This document shows, piece by piece, positions 1 through 5,164 of a DNA stretch of 5,305 nt. The notes beneath the pieces were generated by a model. That model saw nothing but the letters and a program-made list of their open reading frames with translations. It made no database searches and was not told where the DNA came from. The DNA lies in contig UQFM01000096.1 in NCBI GenBank assembly GCA_900540295.1, forward strand, positions 1 to 5,305. The letters are read 5' to 3'. Source of the DNA: an uncultured Oscillospiraceae bacterium (lineage in GTDB: Bacteria; Bacillota; Clostridia; Oscillospirales; Acutalibacteraceae). Position numbers and translations under genes: made by a program. How positions within the stretch are numbered: position 1 is the stretch's first letter; every line of letters begins with the position of its first letter.

Positions 1-301
1 ATTTTAACTCATTGCGGTTCTGCGCGCCGTAGTGAAAGCTGACAATCGGCGCGGCATGGCGGCGGAGTATGTCGGACAGTGCAATGCCTACGACAAATGC
101 GGCAATCGGGCATACATAATGCAGTGCCGTTGCCCACTGCCCCGAGGCGAGCGATACGCCGAGCAAAAGCAGGTTGCCCGTCTGTGCGTTGGCAAAGACT
201 TCGCCGCGGCACAAATAGGAATACGCGTCCATAAAGCCGCCCGAAAGCGCCAAAACCGCGCCGATTAAAAAGGATTCGCTGGTCTGTACACGGTGTTTCA
301 T
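1..301 (-). CDS. DUF1275 (YoaK-type) membrane protein, N-terminal 100 residues, cut by window edge
   Basis: Read on the minus strand, an open frame starts at ATG 299-301 and continues without a stop to the left edge. About 100 residues are present of a family that is usually about 220-240 long. Residues 11-48 contain a first membrane segment followed by the family hallmark: GGFMDAYSYLCRGEVFANAQ at 21-40, continuing as TGNLLLLG at 41-48. A second hydrophobic segment lies at about 60-76 (HYVCPIAAFVVGIAL), ending in a basic stretch (LRRH). This pattern is typical of DUF1275, a family of multi-pass inner-membrane proteins whose biochemical role is not settled. The start is supported by GGAG (CTCC on the plus strand, 310-313), 8 bases upstream. 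The gene lies 84 bases downstream of the glycosyltransferase stop but has its own likely promoter. The family call is firm from the motif; the function is unknown. Confidence 0.87.
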   Translation of the reverse strand, partial: MKHRVQTSESFLIGAVLALSGGFMDAYSYLCRGEVFANAQTGNLLLLGVSLASGQWATALHYVCPIAAFVVGIALSDILRRHAAPIVSFHYGAQNRNELK

Positions 302-333
302 CAAAAAATCTCCAAACAGTGCAATATGCTTAC

Positions 334-361
334 AGTATAGCACATTTTCAGAAAATGAAAA
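334..361 (-). promoter_or_regulatory. Sigma-A-type promoter for the DUF1275 gene
   Basis: On the minus strand a TATACT -10 box (plus-strand AGTATA, 334-339) is preceded by TGC, an extended -10 element. A weaker TTTTCA -35 candidate lies at 356-361, giving a 16-base spacer. The expected start would leave a leader of roughly 25-30 bases carrying the GGAG site. The -10 is convincing; the -35 matches the consensus at only four of six positions. Confidence 0.6.
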
Positions 362-384
362 GAGAAAATCGTGTTCGGTTCCCC

Positions 385-1338
385 TCACCTTAAGGTGTTA
401 TCTTCAATAATATACCTCGGACGTGCTTTGGTCTCCGCATACATTTTCCCGATGTATTCGCCGATGACGCCCAAGCAGAAAATCTGTATGCCGCCGAGCA
501 AAAATATGACGCACAAAAGACTCGTCCAGCCCTGTACGGTGTACCCGAATAACTTAATGATGACCGTGACAATGACCGCCAGCAGACTGACGAGAGACAT
601 AAAAAAGCCGAGTCCCGTTATCATTTTCAGCGGACGCACCGAAAGGCTGGTGATACCGTTAAACGCCAGAGACAGCATTTTGGAAAGCGGATAATGGCTT
701 TCGCCTGCCATGCGCTCTCTACGGTCATAATATACAGAAGAGCTTTTAAATCCGACCAGCGGAATCAGTCCGCGAAGAAACAGATTGACTTCTCGGAATT
801 CGGAAAGTCCTTCCAATGCACGGCGGCTCATCAAACGGTAATCGGCATGATTGAATACAACCTCTGCGCCCAAAAAGTTTAAAATCCGATAAAAGCCTTT
901 TGCGGTATTGCGTTTGAATTTTGTGTCGGTATCGCGCGCCGCACGTACACCGTAAACAATATCGGCGCCGCTTTTATATTCCTGCAGCATACGGTTCATG
1001 GCGGCGACGTCGTCCTGTCCGTCACAGTCAATGGATATGGTTATATCCGCGTGATTTTTGGCTGTCATCAGCCCTGCAAGCAAGGCATTTTGATGCCCGC
1101 AGTTGCGGCTGAGCTTCAGCCCTTCAAAATATGCATTTTTCTGATGCAGTTCGGATATGACCGACCATGTGTTATCCCGACTGCCGTCGTCCACAAACAA
1201 AATACGGCTTTCCGCAGAAATTTCGCCTGCCGCAATGAAGTCCTTTAATTTATCCAGAAACAATGTATTGGTTACAGGCAAAACAGTTTCTTCGTTAAAA
1301 CAGGGAATTACAATATACAAAATCGGACAGCTTGTCAT
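385..1338 (-). CDS. Family 2 glycosyltransferase, GtrB/DPM1-like, membrane-anchored (polyprenyl-phosphate sugar transferase)
   Basis: This 317-residue protein has a cytoplasmic GT-A catalytic domain and two C-terminal membrane helices, the architecture of bactoprenol-phosphate glycosyltransferases such as GtrB. Visible motifs are VIPCFNEE (10-17), FVDDGSRDNT (48-57, nucleotide-sugar binding), SRNCGHQNALLAG (77-89), a metal-binding D-C-D at 104-106 within DCDGQDD, ADYRLMSRRAL (165-175), and RERMAGESHYP (207-217) just before the membrane region. Helices lie at about 240-265 and 271-293, and the tail ends in KARPRYIIED. The family transfers a sugar from a nucleotide donor to undecaprenyl phosphate on the cytoplasmic face, to supply lipid-linked sugar for envelope modification. 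The sugar cannot be read from sequence. The start ATG has GAGGAA about 6 bases upstream. No flippase or polymer-transferase gene is adjacent, so its pathway is unplaced. The family is secure; donor and acceptor are inferred. Confidence 0.93.
   Translation of the reverse strand: MTSCPILYIVIPCFNEETVLPVTNTLFLDKLKDFIAAGEISAESRILFVDDGSRDNTWSVISELHQKNAYFEGLKLSRNCGHQNALLAGLMTAKNHADITISIDCDGQDDVAAMNRMLQEYKSGADIVYGVRAARDTDTKFKRNTAKGFYRILNFLGAEVVFNHADYRLMSRRALEGLSEFREVNLFLRGLIPLVGFKSSSVYYDRRERMAGESHYPLSKMLSLAFNGITSLSVRPLKMITGLGFFMSLVSLLAVIVTVIIKLFGYTVQGWTSLLCVIFLLGGIQIFCLGVIGEYIGKMYAETKARPRYIIEDNTLR
386..397. repeat. 12-bp palindrome overlapping the glycosyltransferase stop codon
   Basis: CACCTTAAGGTG is a perfect palindrome that includes two bases of the stop codon and the last codons of the glycosyltransferase. 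It has no loop and no following T-run in either direction, so it does not look like a terminator. It may be chance. Confidence 0.35.
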
Positions 1339-1393
1339 GTCAGTTCCTCACACAGAATATCTTGGGCAGAATTTACAAAGACCGCCTGTTACT

Positions 1394-1422
1394 ATAATAC
1401 GGTTTCGTCGGAAGTCTGTCAA
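1394..1422 (-). promoter_or_regulatory. Near-consensus sigma-A promoter of the glycosyltransferase gene
   Basis: On the minus strand a perfect TTGACA (plus-strand TGTCAA, 1417-1422) is followed after exactly 17 bases by TATTAT (plus-strand ATAATA, 1394-1399). Transcription would begin near 1387, giving a leader of about 50 bases before ATG 1338. The boxes read away from the trmL promoter, and the two -35 boxes are only four bases apart. Confidence 0.85.
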
Positions 1423-1426
1423 GCTA

Positions 1427-1455
1427 TTTACTTTTTTTTAAAAATCGCGTACAAT
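1427..1455 (+). promoter_or_regulatory. Sigma-A promoter of trmL
   Basis: TTTACT (1427-1432) and TACAAT (1450-1455) are separated by 17 bases. A TATTAT at 1455-1460 is an alternative -10. The -35 box matches the consensus at four of six positions and the -10 at five of six. The leader to the ATG at 1481 would be short, about 20 bases, and holds the AAGGAAG ribosome binding site. Confidence 0.6.
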
Positions 1456-1480
1456 ATTATGGATAAAGGAAGTGGCAAAT

Positions 1481-1984
1481 ATGCAGATAAATATTGTATT
1501 GGTGGAGCCTGAAATTCCGCAAAACACGGGGAACATCGCACGCACCTGTGCGGCGACAGGCGCGCGGCTGCATTTGGTCGGACCGATGGGATTTAAAGTA
1601 GATGACCGAAAGCTCAAACGCGCGGGACTGGATTACTGGCATTTGCTGGATATTACATATTATGATTCATTAACGGAATTTCTCGAGAAAACACCGCAGG
1701 AAAACAACTTTTTCTTTTTTACAACCAAAGGCAAACATATCCATTCGGATTTGGAATATCCCGAAAATGTATACCTGTTTTTCGGAAAGGAGACAAAGGG
1801 GCTTCCCGAATGGCTTCTGCATGAAAATCCCGAATTCTGCGCACGTCTGCCGATGCTGAACGACGCGCGCGCCCGCAGTCTGAATTTGTCCAATACGGTG
1901 GCGGTTGCCGTATATGAGGTTCTGCGTCAAAAAGGGTTTCCGTCGCTTTTGTGTGAAGGGCATTTGCGCGAGTTTGACGACTGA
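1481..1984 (+). CDS. trmL: tRNA (cytidine/uridine-34 2'-O)-methyltransferase TrmL (SPOUT family)
   Basis: A 167-residue SpoU/SPOUT methyltransferase that uses S-adenosylmethionine to methylate the ribose 2'-OH of the wobble nucleotide in certain leucine tRNAs. The motifs match the short TrmL/YibK type without an extra RNA-binding domain. Motif 1 is EPEIPQNTGNIART (9-22), with the conserved Asn and Arg. LHLVGPMGF follows at 30-38. Motif 2 is FGKETKGLP (101-109), and motif 3 is RSLNLSNTVAVAVYEVLRQ (132-150), part of the trefoil-knot SAM pocket. An in-frame GTG at 1472 would add three residues, but it overlaps the AAGGAAG ribosome binding site (about 1466-1472). ATG 1481 sits at a proper distance and gives the usual family start, MxxNIVLVEPEIPQNTG. 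The gene is transcribed alone, divergently from the glycosyltransferase, and ends in a strong terminator. The length is slightly above the roughly 155-160 typical of the family. Confidence 0.95.
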   Translation: MQINIVLVEPEIPQNTGNIARTCAATGARLHLVGPMGFKVDDRKLKRAGLDYWHLLDITYYDSLTEFLEKTPQENNFFFFTTKGKHIHSDLEYPENVYLFFGKETKGLPEWLLHENPEFCARLPMLNDARARSLNLSNTVAVAVYEVLRQKGFPSLLCEGHLREFDD

Positions 1985-2010
1985 GTATACAGCTTATAAA
2001 ACAGAAAGCG

Positions 2011-2046
2011 AAATCCGCATACCGATGTTCGGTGTGCGGATTTTTT
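2011..2046 (+). terminator. Intrinsic terminator of trmL
   Basis: A 15-bp stem pairs 2011-2025 with 2029-2043 around a three-base TGT loop. The only non-Watson-Crick pair is one G-U. The stem runs into a T-run at 2041-2046. It begins 26 bases after the trmL stop and should end that transcript before the repeat region. Confidence 0.93.
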
Positions 2047-2080
2047 GTAATGTGTGCGGTTTTTATAACTTGTTATTCGA

Positions 2081-2350
2081 TTTGTCATTCTGAGCGAAGC
2101 GAAGAATCTCCGACAGTACAAAGTGAATTTTATAGTTCGTAGGGACAGCCCTTGGGGCTGTCCGTTTTCATCTCACGAAGTAAATTTGATACGCGCGTAG
2201 GGACGGACATCCTTGTCCGTCCGCGGGCGAACACAGTTCGCCCTTACGGGACAGTGCAAAATTGGTACACGCGTAGGGAACAACCTCTGTGTTGTTCCGA
2301 AAAATTTTATCAGGCTTTAGCGGGCGCGCAATACGCGCCCCTACGGGCTT
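2081..2350. repeat. Composite intergenic repeat, full copy: GTCATTCTGAG box plus five modular hairpins
   Basis: The region starts with a 31-base box (2081-2111, TTTGTCATTCTGAGCGAAGC then GAAGAATCTCC) that recurs with two mismatches at 4300-4330. Five short hairpins of different sequence follow. H1 pairs 2143-2151 with 2155-2163. H2 pairs 2201-2209 with 2214-2222. H3 pairs 2225-2232 with 2236-2243. H4 pairs 2277-2284 with 2291-2298. H5 pairs 2322-2328 with 2334-2340. All arms are perfectly complementary, 7-9 bp, starting GG and ending CC. Similar AT-rich linkers (2123-2142, 2180-2200, 2256-2276) precede H1, H2 and H4 and end in CGTAGGG. H2+H3 and H4+H5 each sit between CGTAGGG and CCCYTACG inverted ends (2196-2248 and 2272-2345). 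Reading frames here yield only low-complexity peptides and no ribosome binding site, so the stretch is treated as non-coding. It could be a MITE-like or REP/BIME-like element; no transposase is present. Confidence 0.85.
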
Positions 2351-2372
2351 GTGCATTCCCTAAAAATTTCTC

Positions 2373-2401
2373 TTGACAAATCCGTTTATACTGTATATAC
2401 T
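2373..2401 (+). promoter_or_regulatory. Consensus sigma-A promoter of the GntR-ABC operon
   Basis: A perfect TTGACA at 2373-2378 and TATACT at 2396-2401 are separated by the optimal 17 bases. A second TATACT at 2387-2392 is too close to the -35 (8 bases) to serve as its -10. The -10 box is embedded in the operator palindrome, so a bound repressor would block polymerase. Confidence 0.9.
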
Positions 2402-2415
2402 GTTTATATACAGTA
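2389..2415. promoter_or_regulatory. 27-bp palindromic operator overlapping the -10 box
   Basis: TACTGTATATA (2389-2399) and TATATACAGTA (2405-2415) are perfect 11-base inverted arms around the five-base spacer CTGTT. The site covers the -10 box and the likely transcription start, and it lies 16 bases before the GntR gene. A perfect dyad at this place is what a dimeric YtrA-type GntR repressor would need for autoregulation. TATACTGT also occurs twice as a direct repeat (2387-2394, 2396-2403). That the adjacent regulator binds here is inferred. Confidence 0.85.
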
Positions 2416-2431
2416 AGCAAGGGGGCGCGGC

Positions 2432-2806
2432 ATGCACATATTTATTGACAACAAAAGCGGCATACCGATTTACGACCAGATTTATACACAAATCAAAAAT
2501 CACATCATCAGCGGTACATTGCAGACGGACGAGGCCTTGCCGTCCATACGCAGTCTTGCAAAGGATTTGCGTATCAGCGTCATTACCACCAAGCGTGCGT
2601 ATGACGAATTGGAAAAAGAGGGCTTCATTTACACGGTGGCGGCAAAGGGCTGTTTCGTTGCGCCGAAAAATGTAGAGTGGCTTCGGGAGGAAAACTTGAA
2701 GAAAATCGAGGCGCATATGCAGGAAATTGCGCGCCTTGCCGCCTCGTGTCAACTTACAAAACAGGAAATTGCGGATATGGTTTCCGTCTATATGGAGGAA
2801 TTGTAA
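2432..2806 (+). CDS. GntR-family transcriptional regulator, YtrA subfamily
   Basis: This 124-residue protein has an N-terminal winged helix-turn-helix and a short helical tail, the size and layout of the YtrA subfamily, which lacks the large ligand-binding domain of other GntR proteins. The domain opens with IDNKSGIPIYDQIYTQIKNH (5-24), followed by IISG (25-28). LPSIRSLAKDLRIS (36-49) leads into the recognition helix SVITTKRAYDELEKEG (49-64), and the wing is FIYTVAAKGCFV (65-76). Residues 83-124 are predicted helical and probably serve dimerisation. The start ATG has AAGGGGG (2419-2425) 6 bases upstream. The stop TAA overlaps the ATG of the ABC ATPase (TAATG), so the two are translationally coupled. 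Members of this group repress the ABC transporter operon they sit in; the inducer is not evident. The family assignment is firm and autorepression is inferred from the operator. Confidence 0.94.
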   Translation: MHIFIDNKSGIPIYDQIYTQIKNHIISGTLQTDEALPSIRSLAKDLRISVITTKRAYDELEKEGFIYTVAAKGCFVAPKNVEWLREENLKKIEAHMQEIARLAASCQLTKQEIADMVSVYMEEL

Positions 2807-3651
2807 TGCATGCTTTAGAAATTAAAAACGTGACCAAGCAGTATGACGGCTTTTGTTTGGATTCGGTGAATCTGTGTCTGCCGCGCGGCTGTATTATGGG
2901 CTTAATCGGTGAAAACGGCGCGGGCAAAACTACGCTGCTGCACACAATCTTGCAAATGCGCAAAAAAGACAGCGGTACGGTCACCGTATTCGGGCAGGAT
3001 ACGGATACTGATTTGTGTGCGGTCAAAGAGAATATCGGTGCGGTACTGGATGAGGTCGGTTTTCCCGACTGCCTGACCGCTTTACAGGTCGGGCGCGTGC
3101 TGAAAACCGTGTACCGAAACTGGGACGACAGCTTGTTTCAGTCCCTTTTGCAAAGGCTTGCCGTTCCGCAAAATAAAATGTTCAAGGCGTTTTCCCGCGG
3201 GATGAAAATGAAGCTCGGCATTGCCGCGGCGCTGTCGCATCATCCGAAGCTTTTGGTGCTGGACGAGGCGACCAACGGGTTAGACCCCGTTGCGCGGGAA
3301 GAGATTTTGGAGATTTTGCGGGAATTTACGTTGTCGGGTGAAAACGCTGTGCTGATTTCCTCACACATCGTCAGTGACTTGGAAAAAATCTGCGATTACA
3401 TTGCATTTTTGCATACAGGAAAGCTGCTGTTATGTGCGGAGAAAGACCGTTTGCAGGAAGAATACGGCATGCTGCAATGCAGTGCCGAACAGCTTCGGAC
3501 CATAGACCGAAGCGCAGTGTTGGGCAAGCGCACCTCGCCGTACGGCGTACAGGCGGTCGTACACAAAAAAGCGCTGTCCGACAATATGCATGTCGGCGCA
3601 GTGAGTTTGGAAGAACTGTTTCTGTTTATGATTCGAGGTGAAAACGAATGA
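2806..3651 (+). CDS. ABC transporter ATP-binding protein (YtrB/BcrA-like exporter type)
   Basis: This 281-residue ATPase subunit energises the adjacent permease from the cytoplasmic face. Walker A is GENGAGKT (35-42), the signature is FSRGMKMKLGI (129-139), Walker B is LLVLDE (149-154), the D-loop is NGLDP (157-161), and the switch histidine is H187 in SSH. The canonical LSGGQ is replaced by FSRGM, and the Q-loop Gln position carries LDEVGF (81-86). Both are normal in this GntR-linked exporter group. About 60 residues after the ATPase core end in SLEELFLFMIRGENE, a typical C-terminal extension. The true start is ATG 2806: it overlaps the repressor stop, has GGAGG (2794-2798) 7 bases upstream, and gives MHALEIKNVTKQY. 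Open frame continues further upstream but does not resemble the family. The stop overlaps the permease start (ATGA). The substrate is unknown; lantibiotic/bacitracin-type immunity or envelope-stress roles are family possibilities. Confidence 0.94.
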   Translation: MHALEIKNVTKQYDGFCLDSVNLCLPRGCIMGLIGENGAGKTTLLHTILQMRKKDSGTVTVFGQDTDTDLCAVKENIGAVLDEVGFPDCLTALQVGRVLKTVYRNWDDSLFQSLLQRLAVPQNKMFKAFSRGMKMKLGIAAALSHHPKLLVLDEATNGLDPVAREEILEILREFTLSGENAVLISSHIVSDLEKICDYIAFLHTGKLLLCAEKDRLQEEYGMLQCSAEQLRTIDRSAVLGKRTSPYGVQAVVHKKALSDNMHVGAVSLEELFLFMIRGENE

Positions 3652-4277
3652 AAGGATTACTCTTAGCGGATTTGTATATGGCGAAAAAATATTGCCGTTC
3701 GTATTTTTTGATTATGACGGTGTTTATCGCGGTTTCGTTTTGGGGAAACGACAATACATTTTTGATTATCTATCCTACCGTTTTGGCAGGAATGCTGCCC
3801 ATCACCCTGCTCGGGTACAGCGAACGCTGTAAATGGAATGTATACTGTGAAACATTGCCGCTGACACGCAAACAGGCGGTCACGGAAAAATACTTGTTGA
3901 CGGGAATTCTGCTGTTCGGTACATTTTTGCTGATTGCGGCAGTGCAGGCGGTTCGTTTGTCGACGGGAGGCGGCTTTCACGTGTGGGAATACGGCGCACT
4001 TTTATCCCCGCTGCTTGCGGTGGGCTTGCTGAGCCCGAGTATCACCTTACCCTGTATGTTTAAATACGGTGTGGAAAAGGGCAGGGTTGTCTATTATGTC
4101 GTTGTGGGACTTGTCTGCGGCGTGGCGGCGGCAGGCGCGCTCCTTTCAGATGCGCCGAATCTTCAGTTTGAGATACCGCCGTACATCGTTCTGCTGCTTC
4201 CGCTGTTCGGCATCGCAGTGTTCGCCGCATCCTATTGGATTTCCGTCAAAGTGTATGCGAAGCGGGAGATAGATTAG
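3648..4277 (+). CDS. ABC-2 type transporter permease, six-helix (ABC2_membrane_5-like)
   Basis: This 209-residue integral membrane protein is the last gene of the operon. The N-terminus MKGLLLADLYMAKKYCRSYF is the amphipathic lead-in seen in small ABC-2 permeases. Six hydrophobic segments are visible at about 18-33, 38-57, 83-104, 114-137, 147-167 and 178-200. The loop with CKWNVYCETLPLTRKQAVTEKY (two pieces: CKWNVYCETL and PLTRKQAVTEKY, about 61-82) between segments 2 and 3 is the conserved cytoplasmic loop (xxLPxTRxxxVxxKY) that contacts the ATPase. The tail KVYAKREID is basic and short. The start ATG 3648 overlaps the ATPase stop as ATGA and has GAGGTG (3635-3640) 7 bases upstream, so the subunits are coupled. 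With a single permease gene, the working transporter is probably two ATPases with a permease dimer. The substrate cannot be inferred. Confidence 0.9.
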   Translation: MKGLLLADLYMAKKYCRSYFLIMTVFIAVSFWGNDNTFLIIYPTVLAGMLPITLLGYSERCKWNVYCETLPLTRKQAVTEKYLLTGILLFGTFLLIAAVQAVRLSTGGGFHVWEYGALLSPLLAVGLLSPSITLPCMFKYGVEKGRVVYYVVVGLVCGVAAAGALLSDAPNLQFEIPPYIVLLLPLFGIAVFAASYWISVKVYAKREID

Positions 4278-4299
4278 TAGAAAACGCTGTGGAAAGAAA

Positions 4300-4402
4300 T
4301 TTGTCATTCTGAGCGTAGCGAAAAATCTCCCGCGCCGCAAAATAAATTTGATGCTCGCGTAGTCCTTGTCCGTCCGCGGGCGAACGCAGTTCGCCCCTGC
4401 GG
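4300..4402. repeat. Composite intergenic repeat, short copy with one hairpin half lost
   Basis: The 31-base box at 4300-4330 matches 2081-2111 at 29 positions. The linker AATAAATTTGATGCTCGCGT (4341-4360) matches the one before H2 in the full copy. Where the full copy reads GTAG, nine-base arm, TCCTTGTCCGTCC, this copy reads GTAG directly joined to TCCTTGTCCGTCC (4359-4375), so the left arm of H2 is absent. H3 is intact: 4378-4385 pairs with 4389-4396, and CCGC/GCGG (4374-4377, 4399-4402) add four outer pairs across a two-base bulge. H1, H4 and H5 are missing. The copy starts 22 bases after the permease stop, so it lies in the operon transcript's 3' region. Confidence 0.85.
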
Positions 4403-4438
4403 AGTTGATACGGAAGTATGCATATGAATCCATAAAAC

Positions 4439-4481
4439 AAATGCGATAGAAGCCCTCTCGGTGACTTCTATCGCATTTTTT
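4439..4481. terminator. Bidirectional intrinsic terminator between convergent units
   Basis: A perfect 14-bp stem pairs 4439-4452 with 4465-4478 around a 12-base loop. On the plus strand it runs into six T (4476-4481), ending the GntR-ABC operon. On the minus strand the stem is followed by TTTGTTTTAT, ending the cohesin-like gene that stops at 4501. It is the only clear terminator in this 223-base convergent gap. Confidence 0.9.
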
Positions 4482-4500
4482 ATGCTATATATTCTGTAAA

Positions 4501-5097
4501 TTACGCATCCTGTTTTTTGCGTTTCACAACTGCGCCCGCTGCGACAGCGGCAGCGGCAACAACTGTTGCAACCGCACCGACAGCGATATATTTGCCTGCG
4601 GTGGAAGGGATTTTTTCATCTGTGGGCGGAGCGTCCGTCAATGCCGTATCAAACGAAGCGCTGTCGCCGAAGCTGAAATCCATAACGGCATCCTTGGAAT
4701 CGGTTGCGGCTGTGTTCTTGAACGCGAATGCCGCTTTACCTGCTGCGCCGTCTTTCACTTTAAATGTAACGGTTGCAAGCGTTGCCGCATCTGTCTGTGA
4801 GGCCGCCCAAACCATAAACAACCGCACGGCGCCCGCTGTATCTTTGTTGGCGGTGGTCATATCCCCCGCGCCGTACACAACGTCGGTCAGTTCCAGCTTG
4901 GCGGCGTCATATGTAAGCGTTGACTCCAGCGTTGCAAGGTCGGTGCCTGCGGGAACGGAGATTGTCAGGGTTAAAACGCCGGCTTCTTTGTCTAAAACGG
5001 TTTTGACCTCAGCCGTCACAGAATCGGCGGCGAATGCGGGAATGCACACCGTGAACAGCAAGAACATGCTCATCAGAACGGAAAGAACTTTTTTCAT
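4501..5097 (-). CDS. Secreted, membrane-anchored cohesin-like domain protein
   Basis: This 198-residue protein begins with a clear signal peptide: MKK, a hydrophobic core at 4-19, and cleavage expected after IPAFA (residue 23). Residues 25-150 are a beta-rich domain resembling cohesins, with alternating hydrophobic strands such as GVLTLTISVPAG, LESTLTYDAAKLELTDVVYG and LATVTFKVKDGAAGKAAFAF. The TYD..KLELT element is typical of cohesin-type carbohydrate-machinery modules. A short linker (DAPPTDEK) leads to IPSTAG (163-168), one Ala/Val-rich membrane helix (170-191) and KRKKQDA. ATG 5097 is preferred because AAGGGA lies about 9 bases upstream; an in-frame TTG at 5115 has no such site. The gene is transcribed alone and is convergent with the ABC operon. 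Its role is likely outside the membrane, in adhesion or as a docking scaffold. No catalytic domain is present. A general immunoglobulin-like stalk is the main alternative. Confidence 0.8.
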   Translation of the reverse strand: MKKVLSVLMSMFLLFTVCIPAFAADSVTAEVKTVLDKEAGVLTLTISVPAGTDLATLESTLTYDAAKLELTDVVYGAGDMTTANKDTAGAVRLFMVWAASQTDAATLATVTFKVKDGAAGKAAFAFKNTAATDSKDAVMDFSFGDSASFDTALTDAPPTDEKIPSTAGKYIAVGAVATVVAAAAVAAGAVVKRKKQDA

Positions 5098-5134
5098 CTT
5101 CAAACATCCCTTCAAATCGGAATTTTATATTGTT

Positions 5135-5164
5135 ATTCTAGCACAAAAATCCTGTATATGTCAA
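5135..5164 (-). promoter_or_regulatory. Sigma-A promoter of the cohesin-like gene
   Basis: On the minus strand a perfect TTGACA (plus-strand TGTCAA, 5159-5164) and TAGAAT (plus-strand ATTCTA, 5135-5140) are separated by 18 bases. TGC before the -10 makes it an extended -10. The leader to ATG 5097 would be about 30 bases. The strength fits an abundant surface protein. Confidence 0.85.

Noticed and set aside
1472..1480. GTG start for trmL three codons upstream of the chosen ATG
   Set aside because: It overlaps the ribosome binding site, and the family normally begins right before NIVLVEPEIPQNTG.
2141..2345. Possible CRISPR array
   Set aside because: The repeated linkers are imperfect, spacing is irregular, and the intervening sequences are themselves hairpins rather than unique spacers; no cas gene is nearby.
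2360..2752. Minus-strand open frame of 130 codons over the operator and GntR gene
   Set aside because: It is the antisense shadow of a clear GntR gene and shows no domain.
2677..2805. Upstream extension of the ABC ATPase by 43 codons
   Set aside because: The extra residues come from the repressor gene read in another frame. They do not resemble the family, and ATG 2806 has an ideal GGAGG and the expected N-terminus.
3178..3210. FSRGM instead of LSGGQ in the ATPase signature, as a sign of decay
   Set aside because: This variant is usual in GntR-linked exporter ATPases, and Walker A, Walker B, D-loop and switch histidine are all intact.
5098..5115. TTG start adding six residues (MKGCLK) to the cohesin-like protein
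   Set aside because: These codons contain the AAGGGA ribosome binding site used by ATG 5097, and the MKK start gives a standard signal peptide.
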